Of a stretch of 64,000 nucleotides of DNA, positions 43,039 to 51,792 are shown in pieces. The notes under the pieces are model-generated. The model worked only from the letters and a program-made list of their open reading frames with translations. It ran no database searches and was not told the origin of the DNA. Source of the DNA: Macrococcoides bohemicum (lineage in GTDB: Bacteria; Bacillota; Bacilli; Staphylococcales; Staphylococcaceae); the NCBI RefSeq assembly GCF_042658685.1, contig NZ_JBHSQY010000012.1; one strand, written 5' to 3'. The stretch's first letter is position 1. Every line of letters starts with the position of its first letter. The position numbers and the translations under genes were made by a program.

Positions 43039-44435
43039 ATGAAGAATGTGGCGTTTTCGGTATTTGGGGTCACCCAAATGCCGCTGACCTCACGTATATG
43101 GCACTACATTCATTACAGCACCGTGGGCAGGAAGGTGCTGGTATTGTATGTTCTGACGAGTCGAATATTTACGGTGCACGTGGTATGGGTTTATTACCAG
43201 AGGCGATCAGTCAAGTTAAACTAAGTTCATTAAGTGATTTTAATCATGCGATTGGACATGTTCGATATGCAACAACAGGAGCATCTGAACTGTCAAATGT
43301 GCAGCCGTTTATCTTTAAACATTCTAAAGGTGATATCGGTTTAGCACACAATGGTAACTTAACCAACGCAGAACAAATAAAATTAGCGCTGGAATCTGAA
43401 GGTGCAATCTTCCAGACATCAAGTGACTCGGAAGTATTAGGGCATCTACTATTAAAGGCAAAATCAAATAATAAATTAGCTAATTTTAAAGCTGCACTAA
43501 ATCAAATTAAAGGTGCATTTGCATTTCTAGTTTTACATCCGGAGCAAATGTTTGTGGCCCGTGACAGTAATGGTGTACGTCCGTTAATGTTAGGAAAAGT
43601 GGACGGGGCTTATTGTGTTGCAAGTGAAACATGTGCATTTACAGCAATTGGTGCTGAATACATTCGTGATATAGAGCCAGGTGAAGTACTTGTATTTTCT
43701 CATGACGGTTTAGTAGAAGATACTTATACAACGAACACTGAATCCCATATGTGTTCAATGGAATATGTTTATTTTGCCCGTCCTGATTCTGAATTCAGAA
43801 AACACTCTATCTATGAAGTCCGTAAAGCTTTAGGGAAACAACTTGCGAAAGAAATGAATATAGAGGCTGATATCGTTATCGGTGTTCCAGATTCCTCTTT
43901 ACAAGCAGCAAAAGGATTCTCTATTGAATCTGGTATTCCGAATGAACAAGGATTAATTAAGAATCGTTATGTGGGTCGTACATTTATCGCACCTAACCAA
44001 ACACTACGTGAACGTGCTGTACGCATGAAACATTCACCAGTTAGAGACGTCATTGAGGGGAAGCGTGTTGTTGTCATCGATGATTCTATCGTACGTGGGA
44101 CAACAAGTAAGTTTATTGTTAAGACTTTAAAAAATGCGGGAGCTAAAGAAGTACATATGGCAATTTCTTCTCCGCCACTTATCCATCCTTGCTATTACGG
44201 TATTGATGTATCAACACATGCCGAACTCATTGCATCTGATAAAAGTGTAGAAGAAATTAAAGATATTTTAGAAGTAGACTCATTAACATATTTATCTGTT
44301 GAAGGTATGCACGAAGTGTTTAGTCAATTTGATTCAAAAGGTGAATGTAACGCTTGTTTTACTGGAAACTATCCGATTGAAATTGTTGATCACTTATTAC
44401 CTGAAGACAAAGAGAAAAAGAAGAAGGGAGTCTAA
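43017..44435 (+). CDS. purF: Amidophosphoribosyltransferase PurF
   Basis: 472 residues, starting at ATG 43017 within the end of purL (AAGGGG at 43000-43006 as ribosome binding site). MYDIRGLNEECGVFGIWGH: Cys11 becomes the N-terminal nucleophile after removal of a ten-residue propeptide. SLQHRGQEGAGI lies in the glutaminase domain; the phosphoribosyl-binding loop is VVVIDDSIVRGTTS. It catalyses the committing step, PRPP plus glutamine to phosphoribosylamine. The Bacillus-type enzyme usually holds a 4Fe-4S cluster; cysteines near the C-terminus (GECNACF) may be ligands. Confidence 0.94.
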   Translation: MYDIRGLNEECGVFGIWGHPNAADLTYMALHSLQHRGQEGAGIVCSDESNIYGARGMGLLPEAISQVKLSSLSDFNHAIGHVRYATTGASELSNVQPFIFKHSKGDIGLAHNGNLTNAEQIKLALESEGAIFQTSSDSEVLGHLLLKAKSNNKLANFKAALNQIKGAFAFLVLHPEQMFVARDSNGVRPLMLGKVDGAYCVASETCAFTAIGAEYIRDIEPGEVLVFSHDGLVEDTYTTNTESHMCSMEYVYFARPDSEFRKHSIYEVRKALGKQLAKEMNIEADIVIGVPDSSLQAAKGFSIESGIPNEQGLIKNRYVGRTFIAPNQTLRERAVRMKHSPVRDVIEGKRVVVIDDSIVRGTTSKFIVKTLKNAGAKEVHMAISSPPLIHPCYYGIDVSTHAELIASDKSVEEIKDILEVDSLTYLSVEGMHEVFSQFDSKGECNACFTGNYPIEIVDHLLPEDKEKKKKGV

Positions 44436-44437
44436 CC

Positions 44438-45469
44438 ATGGCTGAAAGTTATAAAGAATCTGGTGTAGATATTCACGCTGGGTATGAAGCGGTAGAAAGA
44501 ATGAAGAAACACGTAGATAGAACGATGCGTAAAGAGGTACTTGGTGGATTAGGTAGCTTCGGTGCAGCATTCGATCTTTCACAGTTAAACATGAAGCAAC
44601 CTGTACTTGTTTCAGGTACTGATGGAGTCGGAACGAAATTACGTTTAGCAATTGATGCTGACAAGCACGATACCATTGGTATTGACGCTGTGGCAATGTG
44701 TGTTAATGATATTTTAACGACAGGTGCAATGCCGCTATATTTCTTAGACTATCTGGCATTAAATAAAGTTGACCCAGTCATCGTTGAACAAATTGTTAAA
44801 GGTGTAGCTGAAGGGTGTGTACAAAGTGAATGTGCATTAATCGGTGGTGAAACTGCTGAAATGGGTGATATGTATCACACTGGAGATTATGATATTGCTG
44901 GATTTGCAGTTGGTGCTGTAGAGAAAGCTGAATACATCGATGGTTCAAAAATTGCTGATGGTGATGTTATTTTAGGATTAGCATCAAGCGGCATTCATTC
45001 CAATGGTTATAGTTTAGTAAGAAAAATTATTAAAGATAATCATTTAGATTTAAATGCTGAGTTTGCTGAAGGTAAAACCCTTCTAGACACAGTATTGGAA
45101 CCGACGCGAATTTATGTCAAAGCAGCTAAAGCTGTTTTAGAAAATGCAAAAGTAAATGGTATGTGTCATGTTACTGGTGGAGGATTTATCGAGAATATTC
45201 CACGTGTATTTCCTGAAGGGGTTTATCCCGAAATTAATGTTGCTGCAGTACCTAAATTACCGATCTTTGATTTATTACAGGAAAAAGGTAAAATCGATGC
45301 TTTAGAAATGTATAATATTTTTAATATGGGGATTGGTTTCATCTTTATCGTGAATGAAAGTGAAGTTGAAAAAATTCAATCAATTATTCAATCTCAATGC
45401 AATGAAGAAATTTATACGATTGGTAAAGTTGTCTCAGGTGATAAAGAGATAGAAATCACGGGGGTTTAA
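44438..45469 (+). CDS. purM: AIR synthetase PurM
   Basis: 343 residues. YKESGVDIHAGYEAVERMK, VSGTDGVGTKL, CALIGGETAEMGDMY, LASSGIHSNGYSLVR and HVTGGGFIENIPRV are the PurM signatures. It closes the imidazole ring (FGAM to AIR). It starts two bases after purF. Confidence 0.94.
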   Translation: MAESYKESGVDIHAGYEAVERMKKHVDRTMRKEVLGGLGSFGAAFDLSQLNMKQPVLVSGTDGVGTKLRLAIDADKHDTIGIDAVAMCVNDILTTGAMPLYFLDYLALNKVDPVIVEQIVKGVAEGCVQSECALIGGETAEMGDMYHTGDYDIAGFAVGAVEKAEYIDGSKIADGDVILGLASSGIHSNGYSLVRKIIKDNHLDLNAEFAEGKTLLDTVLEPTRIYVKAAKAVLENAKVNGMCHVTGGGFIENIPRVFPEGVYPEINVAAVPKLPIFDLLQEKGKIDALEMYNIFNMGIGFIFIVNESEVEKIQSIIQSQCNEEIYTIGKVVSGDKEIEITGV

Positions 45470-45470
45470 C

Positions 45471-46037
45471 ATGAAGAAAGTTGCAATTTTTGCATCCGGT
45501 AATGGTTCTAATTATGAAAAGATTATGGAAAATATTCAGGCTGACTATTTAACAGATATTGAAGTCGTTGGACTATATACTGACAAAAGAGAAGCTTTTG
45601 CTATAGAACGCGCAAGAAGATTTAGAACACCTATTCAAATCTTTGAACGCGCACATTACAACAATAAAATTGCGTACGAAAAAGCTATTTTAGAACAACT
45701 TAAAAAAGATAATGTAGAGTGGATAATTCTTGCTGGATATATGAAACTTGTTGGGGAAACTTTGCTGGATGTTTATGAAGGTAAAATACTCAATATTCAT
45801 CCTTCACTTTTACCTAGCTTCCCAGGCAAGAACGCAGTTGGACAAGCTTTGCAATATGGTGTTAAAGTGACGGGCGCAACAGTGCACTATGTTGATATGG
45901 GGATGGATACCGGCAAGATTATAGATCAAATGAGTTGTCCAATTTACGAAGACGATACAGAAGCTACTTTACAGTTGCGCGTACAAAATCTTGAATATGA
46001 ATTGTACCCAAGAGTAATAAAAAAATTGATTCAATAA
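45471..46037 (+). CDS. purN: GAR formyltransferase PurN
   Basis: 188 residues. VAIFASGNGSNYEKI, LAGYMKLVG, ILNIHPSLLPSFPG (catalytic His and formyl-THF loop) and VHYVDMGMDTGKII. It uses the 10-formyl-THF made by FolD. It starts one base after purM. Confidence 0.93.
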   Translation: MKKVAIFASGNGSNYEKIMENIQADYLTDIEVVGLYTDKREAFAIERARRFRTPIQIFERAHYNNKIAYEKAILEQLKKDNVEWIILAGYMKLVGETLLDVYEGKILNIHPSLLPSFPGKNAVGQALQYGVKVTGATVHYVDMGMDTGKIIDQMSCPIYEDDTEATLQLRVQNLEYELYPRVIKKLIQ

Positions 46038-46047
46038 GGAGTCGACA

Positions 46048-47526
46048 ATGAAAAAAGCATTATTAAGTGTATCTGATAAAACTGGTATTATTGAATTTGC
46101 ACAAAATTTAGTTGCAAATGATTTCGAAGTATATTCTACTGGCGGTACTAAAAAAACTTTAGAAGAAAACAATGTACCCGTAAAATCAGTGAGCGAATTA
46201 ACTAATTTTCCTGAAATTATGGATGGCAGAGTAAAAACTTTACATCCAAATATTCATGGTGGTATTTTAGCGGACCGTGATAATAGCGAACATGTTGCAG
46301 CATTAAAAGCGCATAACATTGCTCCAATTGACCTCGTTGCTGTAAACCTTTATCCTTTCGAAGCAACAGTAGCTAAACCAGATGTTACTGAAACAGATGC
46401 AATTGAAAATATCGATATTGGTGGACCAACAATGTTACGTTCTTCTGCTAAAAACTTTAAACATGTTATTACAGTAGTTGATCCTTCAGATTACAATACA
46501 ATAATTGAAAAAATTAAAACAGATGCGGTTGATTACGAATTCCGTAAATCATTAATGGTAAAAGTATTTTCTCACACAAATAAATATGACCAAGCGATAG
46601 TAAACTTCTTTAACAACAATAAAGCATCATTACGATATGGTGAAAACCCTCATCAAGCGGCTGAATTTGTTAAAACGAGTGATGCAAATAATACATTAGC
46701 AGGTGCGAAACAACTGCATGGTAAACCGCTTAGCTTTAACAATATTAAAGATGCAGATGCTACGCTTTTCTTAGCGAAACAGTTTGATATGCCTGCAGCA
46801 GTAGCTGTAAAACATATGAATCCTTGTGGTGTTGGCACGGGCAGTACAATTCAGGAAGCTTTCCAAAATGCTTATGATGCGGATGTACAAAGTATCTTTG
46901 GTGGTATTGTTGCAGTGAATCGTGAAGTTGATAAAGCAACTGCTGAAATGATGCATTCAATATTCTTAGAAGTCATTATTGCACCAAGCTATAGTGACGA
47001 AGCATTAGCAGTGCTTACGCAAAAGAAAAATTTACGTTTACTTGTAATTGATATGACGATTGAAGATAAAGAAAAAGAATTTGTATCTGTTTCTGGCGGA
47101 TATTTAATACAAGATAAAGATTTATTAAACGTTAGAAAAGAAGACATGCGCGTTGTAACAAATACACAACCTACAGAAGCACAATGGAAAGCGATTGAAT
47201 TAGGCTGGAAAGTTGTAAAAAGTGTGAAATCGAATGCAATAGTTTTAGCGAATGATAAACAAACTGTTGGTATCGGTGCAGGTCAAATGAATCGCGTTGG
47301 TTCAGCTAAAATTGCTATTGAACGTGCAATTGAAATAAATGATAATGTAATCATGGCGAGTGATGGATTCTTCCCGATGAGTGATACTGTAGAAACAGCA
47401 CATGCTGCCGGTATTAAATGTATCGTTCAACCTGGTGGATCAATTAAAGATCAGGATTCAATCGATAAAGCAAATGAATTCGGTATCGCAATGGTTATGA
47501 CAGACGTTCGTCACTTTAAACACTAG
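46048..47526 (+). CDS. purH: AICAR transformylase/IMP cyclohydrolase PurH
   Basis: 492 residues. The N-terminal IMP cyclohydrolase domain has ALLSVSDKTGIIEFA, YSTGGTKKTL and MDGRVKTLHPNIHGG; the C-terminal transformylase domain begins around residue 195 with RYGENPHQAA, followed by AVKHMNPCGVG and SDGFFPMSDTVETA. It performs the last two steps to IMP. Preceded by AAGGAG. Confidence 0.94.
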   Translation: MKKALLSVSDKTGIIEFAQNLVANDFEVYSTGGTKKTLEENNVPVKSVSELTNFPEIMDGRVKTLHPNIHGGILADRDNSEHVAALKAHNIAPIDLVAVNLYPFEATVAKPDVTETDAIENIDIGGPTMLRSSAKNFKHVITVVDPSDYNTIIEKIKTDAVDYEFRKSLMVKVFSHTNKYDQAIVNFFNNNKASLRYGENPHQAAEFVKTSDANNTLAGAKQLHGKPLSFNNIKDADATLFLAKQFDMPAAVAVKHMNPCGVGTGSTIQEAFQNAYDADVQSIFGGIVAVNREVDKATAEMMHSIFLEVIIAPSYSDEALAVLTQKKNLRLLVIDMTIEDKEKEFVSVSGGYLIQDKDLLNVRKEDMRVVTNTQPTEAQWKAIELGWKVVKSVKSNAIVLANDKQTVGIGAGQMNRVGSAKIAIERAIEINDNVIMASDGFFPMSDTVETAHAAGIKCIVQPGGSIKDQDSIDKANEFGIAMVMTDVRHFKH

Positions 47527-47535
47527 GAGGCAGTT

Positions 47536-48768
47536 ATGAAAGTATTAGTTATTGGTTCTGGTGGTAGAGAACATGCTTTAGTGCGAAAGATTGGTCAATC
47601 TGAACGCGTAGAAGAAGTATATGTAATTTGTGGTAATGAAGCTATGTCAAGGGAAGCAAAGGTAATTGATATTGCTGAAAATGATCATGAAGCGATTGTA
47701 AAGTTTGCAAAAGATAGTCAAATTGATTTAGTCGTTATCGGTCCAGAACAACCACTCATTGATGGATTAAGTGATCGTTTATCAGAAGCAGGTATCAAAA
47801 CGTTTGGTCCGAATGCAAACGCAGCCCAAATGGAAGGATCAAAAGATTTTGCAAAAATATTAATGGAAAAATATAATATTCCGACAGCAAAATATAAAAC
47901 AATCGACGATAAAGCAGAAGCAATTGCTTATGTAAAAGCTCAAGGCGCGCCTATCGTTATTAAATATGACGGATTAGCAGCAGGTAAAGGTGTAGTTGTA
48001 GCAATGGACGATGAAACTGCATTAGATGCTATCAATGATTTTTATGCTGAAGAGGGTGCAAAAGTTGTCTTTGAAGAATATCTGGAAGGTGAAGAATTTT
48101 CATTGATGGTGTTTGTCAATGATGATTTCTGTATTCCATTTGATACAATTGCTCAAGACCATAAACGTGCCTTTGATGGCGATAACGGGCCAAATACAGG
48201 GGGGATGGGTGCATACTGTCCTGTAAGTCACATTAGTGATGCAATGTTAGAACGCACAAATCATGAAATTGTTTATCCTGTCGTTGATGCAATGTATAAA
48301 GAAGGACTCAATTATTTCGGTATACTTTATGTTGGTGCTATTGTAACTGCAGAAGGTCCGAAAGTCATTGAATTTAATGCAAGATTTGGTGATCCGGAAG
48401 CACAAGTATTATTACGCCGACTAGAAACAGATTTCATTGATTTGATTGAAGCAGTTGATCAAAAACAACCGCTTGATTTAGTATGGAGAAATAAGACGAT
48501 ATGTGGTGTAGTGCTTGCATCTAAGGGATACCCAGATAATTATGATAAGGGAATTGTTGTTAAAGGCTATGATTACCAGCAAGATTATATTGTATCCGCT
48601 TTAAAACAAGTGGACGGTGAGTGGGTCACTTCAGGAGGCAGAGTAATGATTGCTCTAGGAGAAGGTCATGATTTAGCAGAGGCTCAGTTAAATAGTTACA
48701 AGCTTGTTGAAAGCATCAAAAGCGATGGATTGTTTTATCGAACAGACATTGGGAATAAAGGTATTTAA
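47536..48768 (+). CDS. purD: GAR synthetase PurD
   Basis: 410 residues, ATP-grasp. VLVIGSGGREHALVRKI, VIGPEQPLIDGL, GLAAGKGVVVA, and the diagnostic NGPNTGGMGAYCPV and FNARFGDPEAQVLL. It ligates glycine to phosphoribosylamine. Last gene of the purEKCSQLFMNHD operon; purB is not here. Its stop codon lies at the edge of the terminator. Confidence 0.94.
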   Translation: MKVLVIGSGGREHALVRKIGQSERVEEVYVICGNEAMSREAKVIDIAENDHEAIVKFAKDSQIDLVVIGPEQPLIDGLSDRLSEAGIKTFGPNANAAQMEGSKDFAKILMEKYNIPTAKYKTIDDKAEAIAYVKAQGAPIVIKYDGLAAGKGVVVAMDDETALDAINDFYAEEGAKVVFEEYLEGEEFSLMVFVNDDFCIPFDTIAQDHKRAFDGDNGPNTGGMGAYCPVSHISDAMLERTNHEIVYPVVDAMYKEGLNYFGILYVGAIVTAEGPKVIEFNARFGDPEAQVLLRRLETDFIDLIEAVDQKQPLDLVWRNKTICGVVLASKGYPDNYDKGIVVKGYDYQQDYIVSALKQVDGEWVTSGGRVMIALGEGHDLAEAQLNSYKLVESIKSDGLFYRTDIGNKGI

Positions 48769-48793
48769 AAAGTCGCCATTTAGGCGACTTTTT
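48767..48793. terminator. Bidirectional terminator between purD and the 43-residue ORF
   Basis: AAAAAGTCGCC pairs perfectly with GGCGACTTTTT around ATTTA. It sits at the purD stop and four bases beyond the stop of the opposing small gene, so it serves both. Confidence 0.9.
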
Positions 48794-48796
48794 GTA

Positions 48797-48928
48797 TTAT
48801 TCAAATGTTTTTTGGATATCTTCTTTAGTTTGTTCGTTACCACCATTATCTTTATCTTGCTCATGTTTGTCATTATTTTCTTTTGCTTCTTCAGCAGCTT
48901 CTTTAATTTCTTCGTATTTATCAGTCAT
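48797..48928 (-). CDS. Small acidic protein, 43 residues, unknown function
   Basis: Found by reading the minus strand: ATG at 48928, a strong GGAGG ribosome binding site (TACCTCC on the plus strand at 48935-48941) seven bases upstream, and TAA at 48797. The protein is MTDKYEEIKEAAEEAKEN followed by NDKHEQDKDNGGNEQTKEDI and QKTFE: highly charged, Glu/Lys-rich, without hydrophobic or Cys residues, helical in its first half and probably disordered after. It ends at the purD terminator. The good ribosome binding site and terminator make it a real gene; the role is unknown (a stress- or sporulation-remnant-type small hydrophilic protein is a guess). Confidence 0.7.
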   Translation of the reverse strand: MTDKYEEIKEAAEEAKENNDKHEQDKDNGGNEQTKEDIQKTFE

Positions 48929-49068
48929 ATTAACTACCTCCTATATTTGTTATGTTTTATTAATTCCCTGAATTCAATGTGTTAAACATTCTCATACTTA
49001 AGGATGATTTTTTATGATTTAAAAGACATTTAATAAGTATTTTCATATAATGGTAGTGAGGTGGAATT

Positions 49069-50349
49069 ATGAACTGGATTAAAACACATTTTGAAATACT
49101 AATTGGCTACTTTATTGCTGCTATTAGTATATTTTTAGGTATTTTTATAATTTACCATGGCAATCGGATTGCTCATTTTAAAGATATAGATATCAATAAA
49201 TTACACATGTATAACTTTTTTGATTTTATTAATATTTATATTTTTGAATTAATTAAACTCTTAAGTCATTATATCAAGCATTCTCCTGCTATTTATGGCG
49301 TATTATTAATCATTATCGGATTATCATTTATTTATGTTTCAAGAAAGCTTAAAGAAACAACTATATTTGATAAAACGATTGCATACTATTATCTTTTAGC
49401 GGCAAGTATCATTTTACTTGTAATTATCATCTTTTTATTTGAGGTATATGGTATATTTTCTTTGTTTTATTTACTATTTTTTATCCTTCTCGTTTATTAT
49501 ACGATTAATCGTCGCAAACTCAATGTGCATTATCGCAAATTTCATTTTGTGGTTTTGATTGGAGTATACGGGTTGGCTTATTTTATGTCACAACTTGCTG
49601 TCTATGATAATTTAAATAAAGAAAAAGTGACACCTTTAGATGTCATGAGTATTAACTTTTATTTTATAGTGCTACTTATAATTGCTGCATTATGTCTCTT
49701 TAATTATGTATTCCTGAAAAGATCATTAGGTTCAAAAGATGATGAACATGATAAATTAAGTCGCCGTAATAAAAAGAAAAGAGATTTACAAATCAATCAG
49801 AAGTTGCAGGAAGGAACAAATTCGACGATAGAAAAAATATCAACAACATCATTAAAGGTTGATGAAAAAATAATATTATTCTTTAAAAGAGTGATTAATA
49901 CCGTTAAAGATAAAATTAATCTTGTAGAAGAGGACATACCTTCGTGGTATAAACGTCCACGATGGATAAAGTCATTTCATATAGAAATTTTACTTAGTTC
50001 ATTAATGTTTATCATTACAGTGATTGAATTGAATAATCGTAATATCTTATTTGATGCAAGTAAATTTAATGTCGTTAAAATGCAATATTTCTATGAATGG
50101 ATTAATCTTGTTGGACTACTGATTATTATCATAGGATATATTTATTTCTCTGTTAGAATTTATTTCAAAAGAAAAGGATACTTTGGACAACTTTTTACTA
50201 TTTCTTTTTTGACGTTAAAAATTGTGACGAGTATTTATTTAATGGTTTTTAAAGGTGTAAACTTAGCCCTGTTTATCCCACCTATTTTATTGCTGATGTT
50301 TATATTTGTTGTACCGTTGTATATTATTCACATACGTAAACGATATTAA
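49069..50349 (+). CDS. Polytopic membrane protein of unknown function
   Basis: 426 residues with about ten predicted membrane helices: two near the N-terminus (FEILIGYFIAAISIFLGIF; AIYGVLLIIIGLSFIYV), four more to residue 215, a charged cytoplasmic loop of about 100 residues (DEHDKLSRRNKKKRDL) with possible coiled coil, and four C-terminal helices. The two halves may be related (each begins with a helix after an HFEIL/HIEILL motif), suggesting internal duplication. No enzyme or transporter signature is recognised. GAGGTGG ribosome binding site; monocistronic between purD and a small RNA locus. Confidence 0.65.
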   Translation: MNWIKTHFEILIGYFIAAISIFLGIFIIYHGNRIAHFKDIDINKLHMYNFFDFINIYIFELIKLLSHYIKHSPAIYGVLLIIIGLSFIYVSRKLKETTIFDKTIAYYYLLAASIILLVIIIFLFEVYGIFSLFYLLFFILLVYYTINRRKLNVHYRKFHFVVLIGVYGLAYFMSQLAVYDNLNKEKVTPLDVMSINFYFIVLLIIAALCLFNYVFLKRSLGSKDDEHDKLSRRNKKKRDLQINQKLQEGTNSTIEKISTTSLKVDEKIILFFKRVINTVKDKINLVEEDIPSWYKRPRWIKSFHIEILLSSLMFIITVIELNNRNILFDASKFNVVKMQYFYEWINLVGLLIIIIGYIYFSVRIYFKRKGYFGQLFTISFLTLKIVTSIYLMVFKGVNLALFIPPILLLMFIFVVPLYIIHIRKRY

Positions 50350-50389
50350 TAAACGTGATATAACACACGGCTAATTAATTTGTGAAATT

Positions 50390-50410
50390 ATTGTTGTGTA
50401 CTACAACAAT
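50390..50410. promoter_or_regulatory. Palindrome covering the -35 of the candidate small RNA
   Basis: ATTGTTGT (50390-50397) and ACAACAAT (50403-50410) are perfect arms around GTACT. It overlaps the proposed -35 (50394-50399), the expected position for a repressor. TTGTGAA just upstream (50380-50386) resembles a Rex half-site. Confidence 0.5.
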
Positions 50411-50422
50411 ACGGTATATAAT
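50394..50422 (+). promoter_or_regulatory. Promoter of the candidate small RNA
   Basis: -35 TTGTGT (50394-50399), 17-base spacer, -10 TATAAT (50417-50422). Predicted start near 50429. Confidence 0.65.
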
Positions 50423-50428
50423 CTAAGA

Positions 50429-50512
50429 GTAAACATTAACCCATGGGGATGGGAGTTCATTTTTCCGAATAAATATCACGGCAGCTGCCTTTGATGGCAG
50501 CTGCCGTTTTTG
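50429..50512 (+). ncRNA. Candidate trans-acting small RNA (about 85 nt), possible RsaE/RoxS sponge
   Basis: The stretch has a consensus promoter, no coding potential beyond a 9-codon frame without ribosome binding site, and ends in a very strong intrinsic terminator: ACGGCAGCTGCC (50478-50489) with GGCAGCTGCCGT (50496-50507), loop TTTGAT, then a T-run. The single-stranded 5' part contains CCAUGGGGAUGGGAG; its GGGGAUGGGAG core (50445-50455) is the exact complement of CUCCCAUCCCC, the conserved C-rich core of the Bacillales sRNA RsaE/RoxS as I recall it. That makes a sponge RNA, functionally like B. subtilis RosA, an attractive hypothesis. It could also be an mRNA-like leader that terminates before the 50550 gene. 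Confidence 0.6.
50478..50512 (+). terminator. Terminator of the candidate small RNA
   Basis: A perfect 12-base GC-rich stem with 6-base loop followed by TTTTTG, ending about 38 bases before the next gene. The minus-strand side lacks a T-run, so it acts only in the plus direction. Confidence 0.9.
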
Positions 50513-50549
50513 TGTTATAGTAAAATTATCAAACTAAAGGAGTACAAAC

Positions 50550-51719
50550 ATGAAAAGCGTATTACTCAAAAAAAATAAACAGGAAAAGTTTAAACAAGGT
50601 TATCTATTAATAGAAAAAGATGATATTTATCAAAAAGATGATATCCATGAAGGAGAATTGTTCACAGTTCAAAGTGATACCGGCCAGCATTTAGGTACGT
50701 TTTATTGTGGATTACAAAATAGAGGATTCGGTTGGAAAGTTAGTGATGGATATGTATCAGCTTTAGAGACATCATACTTTATTGATTTATTTGAAACAGC
50801 AAAAGACTTTAGAGCGTCTTTATTCAATGCGACTGATACAAATGCATTTCGACTATACAACGGTGAAGGTGATGGATTAGGTGGATTTACGATAGATAAT
50901 TATGATGGCCATTTATTAATTCAATGGTATTCAAAAGGTATCTTTCAATTTAAAACTGTGATTGTAGAAGCAATTAAGCAAATCTTCGAATATAAAAGTA
51001 TATTTGAAAAACTTAGATATGATAAAAATGTGACGACTCACCAAATTACTGATGAAACAGTTGAATTTCCGATAATGATATTAGAGAATAATCTCAATTA
51101 TATGATTGATTTAAATGATGGAGCTATGACGGGTTTATTTTTAGATCAACGTGATGTACGTAAAAAATTATTGAAACTTGAGACTAAAGGAAGTGACTTC
51201 CTAAATCTATTTGCCTATTCTGGTGGATTTTCTATTGCTGCAGCAACGAATAGCTATAAAACGACAAATGTGGATATTGCTAAGCGTTCTATTGAGTTGA
51301 TGGAACAAAATTTTGCGATTAATGAATTACCTCTTGAAAAACAAAAATTTTATACATTAGATGCATTCGATGCATTAAAATATTTTGCCCGTCATCTTAA
51401 AACTTTTGATGCAATCATCATAGATCCCCCTAGTTTTTCACGCAATAAGAAAAAAGTATTCTCTGTAAAAGATAATTATCATGAACTTATAGAAGCTGCT
51501 ATTCCGCTCGTGAACTATAATGGGTATTTAATTTTATCAACGAATGCTTCTAATGTACCGTTAAAACAATTTAAAAAAATGATAACAGATACGCTTACGC
51601 CATTATGCCAATTTGAAATCGAATCTATTATGGGGCTCCCTAAAGATTTTAAAACAACTGATAAATATAAGGCTTCGAAATATTTAAAGGTAATTACTAT
51701 TAAAATCTTATCAGAATAA
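50550..51719 (+). CDS. Class I SAM-dependent rRNA methyltransferase (RlmI-like)
   Basis: 389 residues. An N-terminal PUA-like RNA-binding domain (KSVLLKKNKQEKFKQGYLLI; EGELFTVQSDTG) leads to a Rossmann methyltransferase with DLNDGAMTGLFLDQRDVRK, motif I FLNLFAYSGGFSIAAA and motif IV IIIDPPSFSRNKK. This is the architecture of RlmI/YwbD-type 23S rRNA m5C methyltransferases. The exact modified base cannot be read from sequence. AAAGGAG precedes the ATG. It lies just downstream of a strong terminator, so it needs a promoter in or after the small RNA region or gets read-through. Confidence 0.85.
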   Translation: MKSVLLKKNKQEKFKQGYLLIEKDDIYQKDDIHEGELFTVQSDTGQHLGTFYCGLQNRGFGWKVSDGYVSALETSYFIDLFETAKDFRASLFNATDTNAFRLYNGEGDGLGGFTIDNYDGHLLIQWYSKGIFQFKTVIVEAIKQIFEYKSIFEKLRYDKNVTTHQITDETVEFPIMILENNLNYMIDLNDGAMTGLFLDQRDVRKKLLKLETKGSDFLNLFAYSGGFSIAAATNSYKTTNVDIAKRSIELMEQNFAINELPLEKQKFYTLDAFDALKYFARHLKTFDAIIIDPPSFSRNKKKVFSVKDNYHELIEAAIPLVNYNGYLILSTNASNVPLKQFKKMITDTLTPLCQFEIESIMGLPKDFKTTDKYKASKYLKVITIKILSE

Positions 51720-51792
51720 AATTTTTAGATTAAAAATATATAATTTAGGGAATATACTCTTAAGAAATTTGAATAATTTTAGAGGTGATAAC

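Noticed and set aside
48704..48985. 93-residue plus-strand hydrophobic frame after purD
   Set aside because: Starts inside purD, runs through the terminator and lies antisense to the better supported 43-residue minus-strand gene; Phe/Ile richness comes from reading an A-rich gene backwards.
50443..50469. Nine-codon frame MGMGVHFSE in the candidate small RNA
   Set aside because: No ribosome binding site before the ATG and too short to support; the small RNA reading is simpler.
50429..50512. RsaE/RoxS itself encoded on the minus strand here
   Set aside because: The minus strand does read CTCCCATCCCC, but the only hairpin lies upstream of it on that strand and lacks a T-run; promoter and terminator polarity fit the plus strand.
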